A stretch of 44,929 bases of DNA from Tieghemiomyces parasiticus (lineage: Eukaryota > Kickxellomycota > Dimargaritomycetes > Dimargaritales > Dimargaritaceae), in the NCBI GenBank assembly GCA_027575765.1, contig JANBPT010000317.1, forward strand, positions 1-44,929, written 5' to 3'. Position 1 is the first letter of the stretch. Each line of letters opens with the position of its first letter. The notes under the pieces were generated by a model. The model worked only from the letters and a program-made list of their open reading frames with translations. It had not been told where the DNA came from and searched no databases. The position numbers were made by a program, and so were the translations under genes. This document shows positions 20,243 to 34,404 of this stretch, in pieces.

Positions 20243-22427
20243 ATGGCATCAATATGGAACTTCCTTCGAGGCTCGGGGACCCACAACGACACCCGCCCTG
20301 CGAGCCCTGCACAAGCCGGCTCACCTGACCTGTCGCCGCCGCCAACCTTTGCAGCTGTAGTGGTCGGCGCTGCTAGTCACCACCCACGCTCACCCCATGA
20401 CCCACGGTTGAAACCCTCGAACGAGACCGATTCCCTCCTGAGCCACCGTCGCGGCAGTGGCGAAAGACACCCAACATCACCGGGCGCCATCAGCTACGCG
20501 GATGTAGTGGCTCACGGTACCCACCAGACGGGGATTCCTCAGGCCAATGGCCCAGTAAGCGGCAACTCGACGAGACCTCCCGCTCACTACGACGCCATTC
20601 CGGTCGACGGGGCTGACCACGCCCAGAACTCCTTGGCCCACCGTCTAGCGGAAGCGCGTGGTCAAACGGTAGAGGGCGACTATTTTTATCCCAGCAGCAA
20701 CGATGGTGAAGCTGGCGATGACGATACCACCACCACCACCTCGTTGTTGTTGCCATCGCCTCGCACCTCGATCCTCGCTGGCGTCCCATGGTCGGCCTAT
20801 CGCAAGGAAGCCCGCACCCTGGCCCGCCTGTCCTACCCAGTGGTCCTAGCCTATCTCCTACAATACTCCATCACGGTGGCTAGCGTGTTCGCGCTGGGCC
20901 ACCTGGGTGCTTCAGCGCTCGCGGCGTCCGCCCTCGCCACCATGTTTGCGTCGGTCACCGGCTGGGCCTTCGGTGTCGGTCTGGTCACCGCCCTCGATAC
21001 CCTATGCTCCCAGTCGTTCACCGGTGCCAGTGACATCCACGCCGTCGGAGTGTACCTCCAGCGCGGTATCGTCGCGATCGTGCTTTGTCACGTACCGATC
21101 TGTATCATGTGGTGGCACAGCGAGACCCTCTTGTTGCTTATTGGGCAGCCCCCACAGATTGCCCACTTGGCTGGGCTGTACTTACGGTACCTGGTTCCGG
21201 CTTGTCTGCCGAGCTTGTTGTTTGAGTGTGTGAAAAGGTATCTCCAAGCGCAAGGTAAGTACCCAATCATGAGCACGACCCATTATATTTCCTGTGCCGC
21301 ATCCCGACTCGTATCGAGGCAGGTCTCTAGCCCAGAAGACCGTGTTAATACTAGTTTTAATGGACAGGGTTGGGAGGCCCCATACTTAACCTTTGGCGAG
21401 TTACCACAAGTCCCTCGACCCCTACCCTGACTAACCCTTTTTTTACCGCCCTGCCTCATGCGTCATAACCTACCTCTACCTCCCACCCACCTCAGAAATC
21501 ATGCATGCCAGTACTCTGGTGCTATGCTTTGTGAGCCCGCTCAACTTTCTCCTCAACTTCGCACTGGTCTGGTGGGAGCCCATTGCGCTGGGCTATATCG
21601 GTGCCCCGATTGCCACGTGTATCAGCAACTGGCTCATGTTTATCCTCATCGTCCTCTACGCGTCCTACGTTGACGGCTACCAGGCCTGGGGCGGGTGGTC
21701 TCGCCAGGCCTACCGCAATCTGGGCCAATTCATGAGCCTAGGCCTGCCCGGCGTGGTTATGATCTGTGCCGAATGGTGGGCTTTTGAGTTTACGGCCCTG
21801 GCCATCTCCTACATGGGCGAAACCTCTCTGGCCGCCCAATCGATCCTGTTCACCACCGTGGCGTTCGCCTTTCAGATTCCCGAGGGTATCGCGGTGTCCT
21901 GTACGAACCGTATTGGCAACCTGTTGGGTGCTGGTAAACCTCGTGCGGCCGCTATCGCCAGCCGCGTGGGGTTGGCCTTCGCCGCCGTGCTCGGGCTCCT
22001 GGTGGCCACCACGTTCATGGTCGCGGGCCGTTGGTGGGGCTACCTGTTTACGGATGTACCTGAGGTCGTCCAGCTCGTCGCGAACCTCATGAGCTTCGCT
22101 GGGGCGTTTCAGGTCCTGGACGGGACCTCCGCCGTGTTGGCCGGGATTCTACGTGGACAGGGCCGCCAGAAACTGGGGGCCATCCTGACCTTCCCATCGT
22201 ATTATATCCTGGCGATCCCGCTCGGCCTCGTCCTGGGATTCCGCGCCGGGTGGGGGATTTACGGGGTCTGGGCCGGGCTCTGTGCTGGTATCTCGACCAT
22301 CTTTGCGAGCCAGCTTTACTTTGTGCTGCGGTCCGATTGGGTGCGGGAGGTGGATCTGTGCCGGAAACGAGTCGGCGACGAAACAGATATCGAGTCGTCC
22401 GCCGGTAGCCAACACGATGAAGTTTAG
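20243..22427 (+). CDS. MATE-family efflux transporter
   Basis: Two exons, 20243-21254 and 21496-22427 (stop TAG), giving 647 residues. The intron has a GTAAGT donor and CAG acceptor, and the junction codon splits after its first base. Residues 1-185 or so are hydrophilic, Ser/Pro/His-rich and presumably cytosolic, with an acidic and poly-Thr patch near 155-166. Twelve membrane helices follow from about 193. First-half hallmark: GLVTALDTLCSQSFTGAS (about 246-263). Second-half hallmarks: IPEGIAVSCTNRIGNLLGAG (about 465-484) and LRGQGRQKLGA (about 556-566), the paired MATE motifs. The family exports organic cations or drugs in exchange for protons or sodium, at the plasma or vacuolar membrane. 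The substrate here is unknown. The closest named fungal type is the Erc1-like MATE group. Confidence 0.95.
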
Positions 22428-25400
22428 ATTGAACGATCGTATACGCGCTACCTGGCAACCACGGGACCTTTCTGTCCGATTGAAAGTTCTGCAGGTGTGG
22501 TAGCCCGAATTTACTCCCCCAAAAACACCAAAAAAACAGCACAATAAGACCATTGTTATTATGTCGGTTTGTAATAAACGATGGGTACAACCTGCGGCGA
22601 TTAGATATGTTAGTCGATATACGATGCTGGTTCCAGGTGGTGAAGGAGGAAAGGTGCCGTGTATAATTAAGAATCTGTGCCAACGTCTTGACTGGCCAAT
22701 GCCGAATGGACAAACTCGGATCCACGCCAGCCTCCAGCGCAACCAAAATAGCCGAGAGCAGTAGATCCTCCATAGCGAACCGGAGTAGCGTACCGCTTAG
22801 GTGTCGAATCTACAAAAATGATGTAGACGTTTCATAGAGACGAGAAATGGCACTGTGTCACTCGGTATGCTTAACGCTAGTCGGTAGAAATGACCGAAAA
22901 TAGCAGTAAAGAACGCTCGCGCACCCACACATATAAGTGAACACCAATTCTAACCCAACTATCCTCCTTCTCCGCCCCTCGAACTTTTACCTCACCTCGT
23001 CCCCTTTTTTTCAGGCTCAGGCCTACTAGTCAATAGGCGAGGGAATCATCAGACTCAATAGAGAAAGGCGTGCTGTGGCACAAACATGACTTTGTATACG
23101 CCCATAAGGTGTGTAACACCGAAAAGAACTCGAGAAGACACCGTGGATTTTGCATCTTCAACTCGGCTTTGACTGGCGGCATTTCAATTAATTTGACTTC
23201 TAACCCAATGGCCGCAGGTTTTTTGTCTCCTTTTGATCAAAAAACAGTAAACGGTAATAGAGATCAACCGGGACAGAAGGGTCTACCACTGGCAGCCAAT
23301 TTCGGGCTGGGAAGTGTGGCCCCTTGCTAGATTTCCCAGCACTGAAAGGGGGGGAGAAGTTAAAGGTTGGAGGGTCGGCAAAGGTGGTGGATTAGGAAAA
23401 AGGAACCCGCCGGTGATGCAGGTTGGTCTGATCTTACCCTATTTGGAGTTATTGGCAGCATAATGCCGATAAAGCGGGGTGGAGGGCTAGTGTTGAATAC
23501 ATTCTTTTTAAAAGAAAAGGACAATAATGGTGTGAGGCTGTTAAAAAAATGACGGACCATGTTTTCGCGACTGCTTAGAACCGAAAACGGTATCTATTCC
23601 AGAGATAGGCTAGATGGACGAGGTAGGGTAATAGAGGGGCTTACCATCCTAAGGATTTACAGTCCCTACTAGGGGAGTAAGTGTAGGGTTGGTCTCCACG
23701 GGGCTTGGTGGCTAGTTTAGTCAAATAGGGGTGGAGTCTAGTTTGAGCGTACAGCCCAGACGCTATGGGATACCAATGAGACACAGTGGTAGTTCTGGAA
23801 ATACAGGGTCCATCGTTTGCCCTTAAAGGCTGAAGTCATTTGGCGTGGTAAATCCAGGTCAAGTGGATCCTAAACTTCATGAGCATACCTATGAGCCCCT
23901 GTCTGACTAGTGTAGGTTCAAAGCTACCTTCGCCACCGCCACCAAACCCATCAAAGATGTTAAAATAGTATATACACACACATATATATAATGTAGAGAA
24001 AGCGAGGAAAAAAAAGGCACAAGGGGCCAGCGCCTGGCCAGCAACCCGCGCTTCATCGCCAGTCTAGACGCCATTATTACCACCTACTTTCGTCACCATT
24101 CGACCCCGATGTTATCGCGCCCCTTCCTCCCTTTACTGCCGCAAATTGATAACCAGCCACATAGTAGATCGGCATTTCTAGCTAGCCAGAGGATAAGGGC
24201 TGACTTAGAAGGAAGGCCAGCCAGCGGCCGAACGTTGTCTTGCTTGATGGGACATGCTGACATCCTGTCCCTCACCCCTCACCCTCCCGGCGTGCATACT
24301 GGTACAGATAGTGACTGTAATAAGCCTTTTATTACAGCCTCCGTCTTGGTCTTCTCGGCACTCCTTTCCACACACCCCCCTCCCAGCACCCATTCAGCTT
24401 CGTCTACAGGCATTCATTTAGCGGACATTGCGTTGATCACGCTTTCATTTTCGCGCATACGACGGGTCCTGATTAAAGCACCCTGGATGTGGCAGGACAT
24501 TGTCGGTCATAAGACCCGCGTCCCTCGCCTCCTGTCAGTATGACAGGTCTGATTAATCATGCGTATCCGCACGTTTAAATAGGAAACACGTGTGTGTGTG
24601 TGGTGGTATTTGGATCCTCAGTCGCTTGCATTCCATCGGTAGCCTACTGAACTGATAAATAGTACAGGGTCTTTGGACGTTCTAGACGATGATGTCGCTC
24701 GGCATCAGACCTCATTAATTCCACAAGCAGGAAGTGAACCTCTAGGAGACCAATGCGGGTACAAGTTAGTTGGGTGGAGGGGGGCAGGGTGATCGTAAAA
24801 ATAGGGCGCGCGCCCCCCCCTGGGCACCTTACAGAAAGGTTTGCATAGACTCGCCTGCACTTCCTCGCCTGACCAAGCCTCCCCTCCGGTCCACCTTTCA
24901 AATCCCACCTTGGTTGCTACGGCTCCGCCGCCACGATAGACCGATTTTTAGTGGTGGATAATCATGAGTGCTAGGCCAAGCAGCTTATATCTATTCTTAT
25001 ATAGTAAAGTCTCGACGCGTTCAAATTCGTAGGTAAAGGAATAGCCTGGGGACCACGTCACAACCACTGTGGAGAAGGGACCTTCATATATATTTTTTTG
25101 GCTACCCCACCCACTCCCTGCAGCCCCCCCTCCCATTAGTCCGGCGGGTTAGGGCAGTGCACTTTGCCAGCCTAATTCCCGCTGCTTAAATCGACGTGGT
25201 GGGCTGACTACCAAAATCAGGCAGGTCGAAATAGTTCCTGATTTAGTCAAAGCCGGCGCTTGTGAGACCATTGGGGGGGATAATTAAAGATATGGTCAAG
25301 CATGCATTTCTTCCGAGTTTCTGTCGACCATCAGCGCGTCGGTGCAACGAGTGGCCAGGTTGTCAGACACTGCGGTATGTGATTACCATCTTCAGCCCTC

Positions 25401-28400
25401 TGAGCCTCACAACCAACACGGGAGTGAGCTCCACTGAAGGTACTCTAAATGTTTAACCAGACAGCTGCGACCTCACTGCTTCACCAGTATTTCTCCTCCT
25501 CTTTCTCACTACTCCCTGCACCTAATGTTTGTCAACAAGCGGTGGGGATAGACCTTTCAAGGTCATGGGATGAGGAGGGATAAGAACATGCGCTAGCCTC
25601 GGTCCAATCATAAATTGAACCGAGTTGACTGCTTGTCCGCGACTCATAAGCATGTGAGTTCATAGGCTACTGTAAGCCGTATAAGACCTTTTATGACAAG
25701 GCATTACGACTATATGAAGTAAGACAGCGGGGGACAGCTGCTACATAGCCGCGGTTCGCAGCATACCTCCAATCGCCGCCGCTGTCAGGCAAAGCTGCAT
25801 CCTATACCCGATAGAAGATGGCAGCCATTAAACATGACCTCCCCCCAACCAACCAACCAACCGGTCGGGCGAATAATGTCCAGTAAGCTAGTCAGGAAAC
25901 GGTGGTAGTAATGAAAGGGAAAAGTGAAGCGGAGGAGAACAAAGGAGGAAAATGGAATCGATGTACCCTAATCCGGTAACCGCTTCTCGGTCCACTGTCT
26001 GTGATTCGCCCCATCGTCCTCCCTTCACTTCCAGCTTTCACTTTTAGCCGCTAGGTTTTAGGGGTAGCAGCATCGTTTGGCCCACCATTGCGACCGGGCT
26101 TTATAGTCTGCCGCCTGTTTGGGAAGCGCTGACGAGCCTTCGTATCCTTTCTTTTTTTTCCCGCAACGATAAGTAAGGTCGACGAGAGACATGCCAAGCG
26201 GTGATAGTGACAGGATTTCGGTTAACCTGGCAAAAGCAAGTGCCAGTAGGCTTGTGACGTGTCATTCCGGTGTGGCGACAGTGTGGGTACTGAATACCCG
26301 ACCGTGGCGTCCAATCCAAGAGTAGAAATGCGGCCGAGGAATTGAATACCACTGCAACGGTATTAAAAAGCCAGGAAATTGATGCACCCACATGTTCGCA
26401 CCCCTAACCCGCTTAGCTTTCTTTTTGTTTTCATTTAATGCACCTATATTTCCTGAAGGCAGATGCGGCCTGTCCGGTCCAGACTAATGAATACCAAGGC
26501 CTTCAAGAGGTCGCTCCTTCACGAAGGTAGATTCGTACATGGGCCGGTCGATGGTGACAATTAGGAGGCGGTCGGGTGGTGGCGCATGATCGCCTGCCAC
26601 CACTATCATTAGTTCCCCGCCCGTTACTTGCAACCTGGGGTATAATATGGTATTGAAGGAGACCATCATGAAATGGGCGGAGTATCCGTCAAAATAAACC
26701 CACATGCGGAGTCGAGGGGGGGGGGGCTCGACATGATCCGCCGCGTTGCCAAAACGGGCTATGACCAGGGGTGTTGATGGGCCAGGGTCTAGGTAGTACA
26801 GCCTATGACCGGTCGACCGAGACAACGGGGGGTGTGGGGGAGGAGGGGTTGATTTAAGGGAGAATGTGGCAACCATGTATTGAATTTGAGAGGGCAGACA
26901 CCCGCGCTCTATCGTTATCCACCCCCTCCCCATCCTACTACCTCTCTCTTTTTTTTTTGTTCCCCATTTCTCCACCCCCTTAGTCTACCCCACCTTAGAC
27001 CTCGACTCACTTCTTCCCCGCTAATCTGGTTGATGCGATGGTTACAGGGATGCGGCAGGTGCTTGGACTGAGAGGAAAAGGGGAATCCTTGGTTACATCT
27101 ATCCACCATCGGCCCACGACACCCAACTCAGCAGAGGGGCGCGGTGAGTGACCGATAGGCCTGTAATCTAATCATACACGCAGCGCTCGAAAGTGCTGCA
27201 CCACCATATCCGCCTTTACAGGTAAAGTGCGGGGTGATTTGATGGGCACAGGTGCCGATGGTGTCGACAGACCTCCAAGGACAGCAAGTCGACGAAGCAA
27301 ATAGACCCACTCTATAGCTTCACCGGCAACTAGCTGAGTAGCCAGGGAGATTATTGATATACCTGGCACATCGCCTAAGGGTGATATAATATTAGTAGTA
27401 TGATTGCCTTGGGTGCACTGGCCTTGAGATTCACCCGCCCTCTCACTCATCACCTTGGTTGGCAGTCGGAGGCCAACGTCCCTTGGGCGGATAAGCATGT
27501 CACTATGGAAACCTTCAGCTGCTCTCCTGCCTACCCACCTGCATTATACGTCGACACACAGGAAAGTGCTTGCGCCGTGGTTGTTGTGCAGACGACATTG
27601 GCTACCAATGTCCACAAGCCCGACCTACTGGGAGGGACTGACGCAGGTGTGTGGACGGGAGGGTGGGGTCATAATGAAGGTGAGAACACACCGGCTGCCA
27701 CTGTGTGTGTGTGTCTGGGGTTTATGTTTGCCATGAGAAGTGGACCGCGCGGCTGGGTCACTGCTACTGGCCAGATATATCATACACCCTGCTCCTCTCC
27801 ACGTGACACCGCAAACCTGTCGTCCTTCGTGTATTTCCCGGCCATGTGCGTGTGTGCGTGTGGGTGGGTGTGTGGTAGACCCATTCCGCTATTGATTAGG
27901 CTTCACCGAAACCATGGAACGGAGCGATGAGAAAATAGACATTAAAAATACCCGTACGACCAGGGGGGCTTCCAAACTGACACTTGCCCATAGGCGGCTG
28001 GCGGGTGTATCGCATTGTAGACATTTGGGGGGTTTGGCACCTAGCGAATTAAAGCATGATCAGGGGTGCCCCGAGTTCGACTGGGGTAGGGGATGGAGGT
28101 TGGGGAGGGCTTCAGAGCAAAAGCACCAGGGGGCTGGTACAGTGGGTGACCTGTGTAGGCCAATCGATGGGGAGGGGGAGGGAGCGAGGTCCGTAACGAG
28201 CGGGGAGGAGAGAAGGGCCGCTGATCTTGGGACCGCCGGGCTGATGTGTGTAGCGGTAGTCATGCTATCGAGGGACCTTCCCCCTTCGCCTGTACGATCA
28301 TGTGAGGGATGGAAAGGCCTATATGCGAGATGAAAGCGGGGAGAGCGAAGGGCCAAGCCGTGATGTGATTGGTGGCAACGGAGGGCGGGTTAGGGGACTC

Positions 28401-31400
28401 GGGAAAAGAAGCTGAGGGCGACGTCTATGCGCTGCTACTGGCGTTGCCCCCGCTTCTACTATCGTCGCTGTGGTTGGCTCCCAAGGAGGCTGGTTGTCCA
28501 ATGGCCGGTGTCAAAGCCCGCAACGGAGTCCGCTACTTCCAGGCCTATAGGGATCGGCATAGTGTCTCGGCTAGCCCGGCGGACCAGTCACCGGCCTTGC
28601 AGTGCTACGGATCCCTTCCCCGCCTCCGCCTTCGCCCGCTTTCGGTTTTCTGGCCCCGCCGATTTCTCGCTCTCCCTTTACGTGAGCTCTATTACACACC
28701 CACTAATTTCCGCCCTGCACAACTACTGTCGTAATTCGGAAATTTGTGCCCCTTCCCCCTTGCGCTGCTTTAATTAGACTTCTGCCCCCCGGCCCAGGCG
28801 CGCGTAGAGACATGCCCTCCCCCTTTCAACGCAAACTCTGGGTGTAGACTATCTGCTCCGTTCCAGTCAGCACGCGCTGGAGCTTTGGCCAATCGTCGCA
28901 CTTGTGCGCCGGCTACTTACTCGAGACCACCGCACAGTGTGCTCGGCTATCGCCCACCCCTCAACCCGCGCCTCTTCGGTCCTTACCTGAATCAGGCCCA
29001 TTGGTCCATGGCTTTGTAATATTTTATCACCGCCCAGCCTCCTATGGTGCCAGACCTGCCCGGCACACATGACTCATGGGATGCTTGCCACTTAGCAGCC
29101 GGCAGGAACCTGGCTTAGCCGGTCGCCCCTGTCATCGACCTGGTATCCACTACATGGGCCCGTATGGTGGAGGAATCGGCGGGCACTCATCTGATCCCGT
29201 CATGCCTACCGTTTGTATTGCTGCCGGCATCCGTTTCTGCTAGAACATGGCGTGCTTTGCGCGCTAGGGTCTACGGCTATTGGTCTCAGCTCTTAGCGAT
29301 GCTGAACCAGTCAGCGATAGTAGTTAGATAAGGCCACCCTGCCAGCCAGGGCCAGCCCAGACGGGCTGTCGCCAAACAGGAAGGCGGGTGGTGGCATTAC
29401 TTGCGAAAGCCAAAGCCCCGCACCCGCGTTAGCTGCGACCACTGGACACATCGCGGCCATCCGGGCAGCCAGGGCGGTCCAAAGTAACCCCGCTTCCTTC
29501 TGAAGACGACTGATAGCCACCAGGTGTTCTACGCACCAACGTGGTTAGCAAGGTGAGGTTATGGGCTGGAGCTGGCCTACTGAACCGGTCGTGTTTTCCG
29601 TACACACGCACAGTCGCATTTCCACAGTGACTCGGGGATCGCCTATCCGACTATGTCAACAATTCCCAGAATAGGGGCGACATCGACCCATATAGGTATC
29701 AAGCTCGTCCAATTCGCGATGTTCTTGTCAGCCCAACCCCACTCCCCGCCTCCGCCCCTACCCCGATTTTCCTTCCTTCGCTGCCTTCAGCGCGGCATCT
29801 TTACCCACGCATACACTACAATTGTAGTACATGCACCTTCTTGTGCCCTGCGCAGTAGAATTATGGGGGGGGGTGCTAGCTTGGATGATTGGGAGACCCT
29901 GGTTTAATGAGTGGAAAAGGGTCCTTTGCCAGAGAGTCGCTTAAACCTTCCCCCACCTACAGACACACCGCGTCCATACCCCATGGAGCCTACGCTCGCT
30001 CGGCCATAGGACCTCGATAGGGACCTACTCAATGCAATCGATTTGCGTCATGCAGGCGGGCGGGGCAGTCGGGGGTATACTGACCCTCCTAGTAAACTCC
30101 GCAGAACCCAGTCACCCCTTCTTCTATTGCCCCTGGCCAGCTGCCAATGCCTACTTACAAATACGCCACGGAATACGGGTCCGTTCCTTTGGCCACATCC
30201 CCCACCCCACTTTCCTACCCATTTTTGCCGTTACCCTGCGCACTTTCCGCTGCAGACCGACGCTATACTAAGGAGTAGGTAGGTGGCCTTTTATATTTGT
30301 GGCTCGAAATGGGGCCAGCGGCCGCGATGGCAAGTAATCCAAAGGTGATCGATGCGTATACCGTAGAACTTAGGGTCCAGAGACTTCACGGGCAGCTAGT
30401 AGTACCAAAGCCTCATGGATGTAAAAGTGCATGTGACATGGTCCTCTTCAAGCCTTTGCTAACCTGAACTTCGCGTTTGGGACTGTATGTACTCCGGTCA
30501 AACCCGTCTGCTTACAGAGCCTATTGTTGAGGTATCCAGACCTCTCAACATACTGTGACTTAAGCCAGCGAGAGGCTAACTCTAAATGGCTAACTAGCCC
30601 CATCATTCCCCTCTTATCTCAAGCTCTTTCGAGCTACGGGCCTTTCGGGCGAGGACGGTCCAGCCGAATCGGATGGTTGAATGAATACTAGGACTAACTA
30701 TGCCGCAGAAGGTAGGTGATCGCTACTACTTCATCGTCCACTGACACCCCCTACTCTTCCCCCCCCCCGCCCTGTGTAACCCGCGCCCTATTCTTTCTAT
30801 CTAGCAGCCAACGGCCGTCGCCTTTTATTAGCATTTGGGCACCTAATCAGCCCCCTAAGCCACATGGGACGCCGCGCCAACAGCTCTCTAACTTCTAGCA
30901 TATCATTTATGCTTTGTATACCTGCAATTTCTTTATTGGCTGGGGCCGATGATCAGACTGAATCACAAGTGACCGGGTGTGACAGATACTTGATCCTGGT
31001 AGCGTCCCCCCATCACCGCCAAGGTAAGCTCTTGCCCCTACCTTCCCCCCTCTTCCATTTACAAACATTGCAATAATTTCCCGTTTGACCCTGGGGACCT
31101 TGGATAGTATGTTTAATCCCCCAAAGTTTTAGTACGGGTGGCTTCCCCAATGCGTGGGCCACTAAGGGGCTACGACTCCCACGCCAAACCCGAGATATAC
31201 ACAATCTTGCCCATCGACCCATTTTCTTATCTTGAGATGTAGCCATGGTGGCTACGCACGGATCAGAGCGTGGGTGTATCGAGCTGCAGATTCCCGACTC
31301 CGACTATTACTCTACATCCCCCGGGCGCACAGGCTTAAGCGGTCGCGGTGGGTAATATCCACCGCCATTTGTTTCGGAGGAAGCGGTACTAGCCTAGTAA

Positions 31401-34400
31401 ACTGTCCACCAGGTTACGCGATTCTCACTCTTGGGGTCCTCAGCGGCAACCTTACTTATTCGTCGGAGTGTGTCCGGGAACGCCCCTTCGCCCGTTCTTG
31501 ATTCGGCTTAGTATGAGTCCCCGATGACGGGTGCCATGGCCGCCTAGATTATCCTCAGCCGACGACCAATAGCGACCACGTCATGGCCCTACCCGAAGGT
31601 GTCTGCGACCCGGTTGTTGCGCCTTCGTTTACTCTATTCTTGATGACTAGCGGTGTCACAGCGTTCGCCACTGTGTCACTTTAGGTGGTGCTGCATACCC
31701 CCCCCCCCTAACCTGCCGACCACCGAATGGCCAGCTTATCTTACGCAGTTTATCGCTCTAGCTTGATTATTGACCGACCTATGCCGTCTCAAGAACGCCA
31801 TGCCACTCCCGTGGCTACAACTTGCTGACCGGCTGTCCCAACTCCAGGTGCGCAGAGGGGCTGTTGCATAACAGTAGCAGCCTTTCGTAAAAACTTTTAT
31901 AGTTCACTCCAACCAATCTCCCGCCTCTCCCCTCCCTTCAATTCAGCCCACACCCACTTCGTCCACTATACCCAAGGCGGTGGAATATTTCTCCCCGCGC
32001 TGGTCGCCTCATCTGTATAGCTGAGGTGGCCAATAAGTGGCCCGTCCCGTGGGCCGCTGGCCTTTTGACCAACCACCCTCGATTTTTAGACCAATCCCAT
32101 CACCCTCTTCTACTGTTTGGGGCAGCAGGACCGAATTTTGCTCTTATGGTAGATTTAATATGTGCTGTATATTAAACTGCTAGCCTCGTCACGCGTACTA
32201 ACAAATGGAGGCCCGGACCTCACCCCATAATTGCCCCCTTACACATACCCCCGAATTCTGGCCACCCCCTTTACTGCTTCCCATTTTAATTAGGGGTGAG
32301 TGTGTTTGGGCCTTACTTACCCTATGTCCTGACTTGGCTTGTCACTATGGCGCTACAGAGCCCCGTTTTCAATCCCGGTTGGTATGCACCTGCCCTTCGT
32401 ATGCGTGCCAATCCGACTGGCAGTAGCGAGGAGGAGGGATTCCTAACCCATCGCGGCTGTCGATTTGCCCCATCCCAAAGCTGGCACCCTGCCCCACTAC
32501 TCGCCTCCTCCGCCGGCCCATATTCCCTGCGTATCGCCATATTCATTTATTTCTTTCTCTGCGAGCCGAAGCGGTTATTCTCTGGGGGCCGCACATTAGA
32601 ATCGCCTGAACCTTACACACACGCGCGCTCGGTTACCGCCCGGTTACCAGCTTTGTGTATGCCCACTCCCCGTTAGGCCCCTCTCGCCCCCACTTTCCTC
32701 CGCCTCCGCCTCCCCCCTCCTATCCCAACTCCACTTGCTTTCAGTATCCAGGGCGTCTTTGGTGGTGTAGGCGTGCTTCTGTTGAGGCCCACGCTATATA
32801 TAGCCTAGCCCGGCTGCTCTTTTCTGCCGCGCAGGCCCCGTCCCTCCCCCTTTCTGTTTTTTCTTACTTGCCCCCACCCCTTACCCAAGCCCATATAATC
32901 CGGTCTCTTCTGCATCCATTGCTACTCCTCCACCGCTATTTGGTGCCTATTACTCCTACCTACCCTTTGTCTATTGTCGGGTCATCGTCTCGCCATATCC
33001 GCGTGCCCGTGGAGAAGCGTCGTTTCTACCTTGGTCTGCCACATATACTATTATTCAGGACTGTACTCACCCCCCCCCAACCTCTTCCTGTTCCCACCTA
33101 GCACCCGTGGCAGTTATCCACCGCACGCCAGTGACATACCCTGCCTAAAGTGGTCGTCACCCTCCTCTGTCTACCCCTCCCCTCGCACCGCCTTGTATTT
33201 ATTACCTTACATATGCTTCACTGCCCCCCCTCCCGTTTTAGCCCAGCGCCCTACCCTGCCGCGATACATTAATCTTGCTATTCGGACACTTGTATCCTTG
33301 ACGCACCGACCCTCCCCCCCCCACCGCCAAACACTCCCCTCATCACCGCCCACCTCCGTATATGCACCGTAATGGCCGACAGCTCTGAGGTGTTGCACAC
33401 ATTTTTCTAGTATCTCCCCGTCCCCCTCCCACATATACTGTCTACCAAGCCCCCCTCCGTCCACACCCACTCGCCGCCCAACCGGTCATCGCGACATCTC
33501 GCGGGATCGTCAAAACTATTCGCTACCCGAAGGTCCCTCTCGTCTCGCTCATCTGTCCTGTCGCTCGTCCATCGTGACCTCACTTCGCCACCTCCCTCCC
33601 TATTCCATCCACCTCCTCCCTCCGAGTCGGCACCCGGTCTTTGTGGACTCGACTTTATCAACCACCGCTCCCGACTCCCTTGCTTCGGGCTCGCTCTGCC
33701 CGTCAAACCCCTGTCGAGACTTCACCTGCTCCCCCTCCCCACCCACTTGGCCGCCAAGGGACATTTTTGTGAGCCGCCCGAGTGTTCCCCCTCCCACCTT
33801 TTCGCCTCTCGGCACGTTAACCTTGTAACCCTATTTCCCCGGCTTGAACCTCGGTGAACGTACTCCGGAGCTCATCTCCGTCTTGTCGTGTTTTACGTTT
33901 TATCTTCCCCTTAACGTGGACCTCCTTGCCTCTAATACTCCTTGCCACATTTTCAATTGGTATTCGCTAGGTGTCCTTGGTCCTGTACTTTTAATCCTAC
34001 TCGCCTCAACCGTTTAGCCACCCGGGTTACCACTTCGTTCCCCATCTACCATTGGCCCGAGTAACCGTGCCGCCCCTTCTCGCCCTGCTTACTGAGCGCA
34101 TCCTCAGACTCGCTTGCTGCATTTTGCTTGGCAAGAAACATAAAGCACGCTCGGCCGTCGTCCCCTGCTGCACCATCCGCCCCGTCCCACTCTTCCCCAC
34201 CCCCTTCCCCCCCTCACTACATTCGCCCAAACTTTTTTTCTCCATACCCCCCACCTACTGCTACCTTCTGTGTGTTTGACGCCGACTGTCTGACAATCTG
34301 TCATCCGTTTTTGGAAGGCAGCACCCTCTCACCCCCACCCCCCTTCCTCCGCTCTTTTCCCTCCGTTCTCACCGAGGCCTCCCACCAACTTCTTTCCTTA

Positions 34401-34404
34401 CCGT
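22428..34404. other. 12 kb stretch without a recognisable gene
   Basis: I find no protein family in this region on either strand. It contains CA/TA and GT microsatellites (about 23968-23990, 24590-24602, 27700-27715), a CCAA repeat (25845-25862), a G-run near 26717, and from about 32650 to 34400 a long pyrimidine-rich stretch leading into the CSL start. Three minus-strand open segments look slightly protein-like and have splice signals near them (26484-26975, 27172-27374 and around 28867-29520). They are unrecognised and may be exons of an intron-rich gene or chance. Confidence 0.4.

Noticed and set aside
22087..22773. Minus-strand frames of 197-228 codons overlapping the MATE 3' end
   Set aside because: They are antisense shadows of the MATE exon 2 coding sequence extended by chance into the 3' flank.
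25845..25862. CCAA tandem repeat considered as telomere-like or CRISPR-like
   Set aside because: Four to five copies of a 4-mer only, no spacers, not a telomeric unit; simple microsatellite.
28060..28090. tRNA-like GAGTTCGACT context
   Set aside because: No acceptor or anticodon stem can be formed around it.
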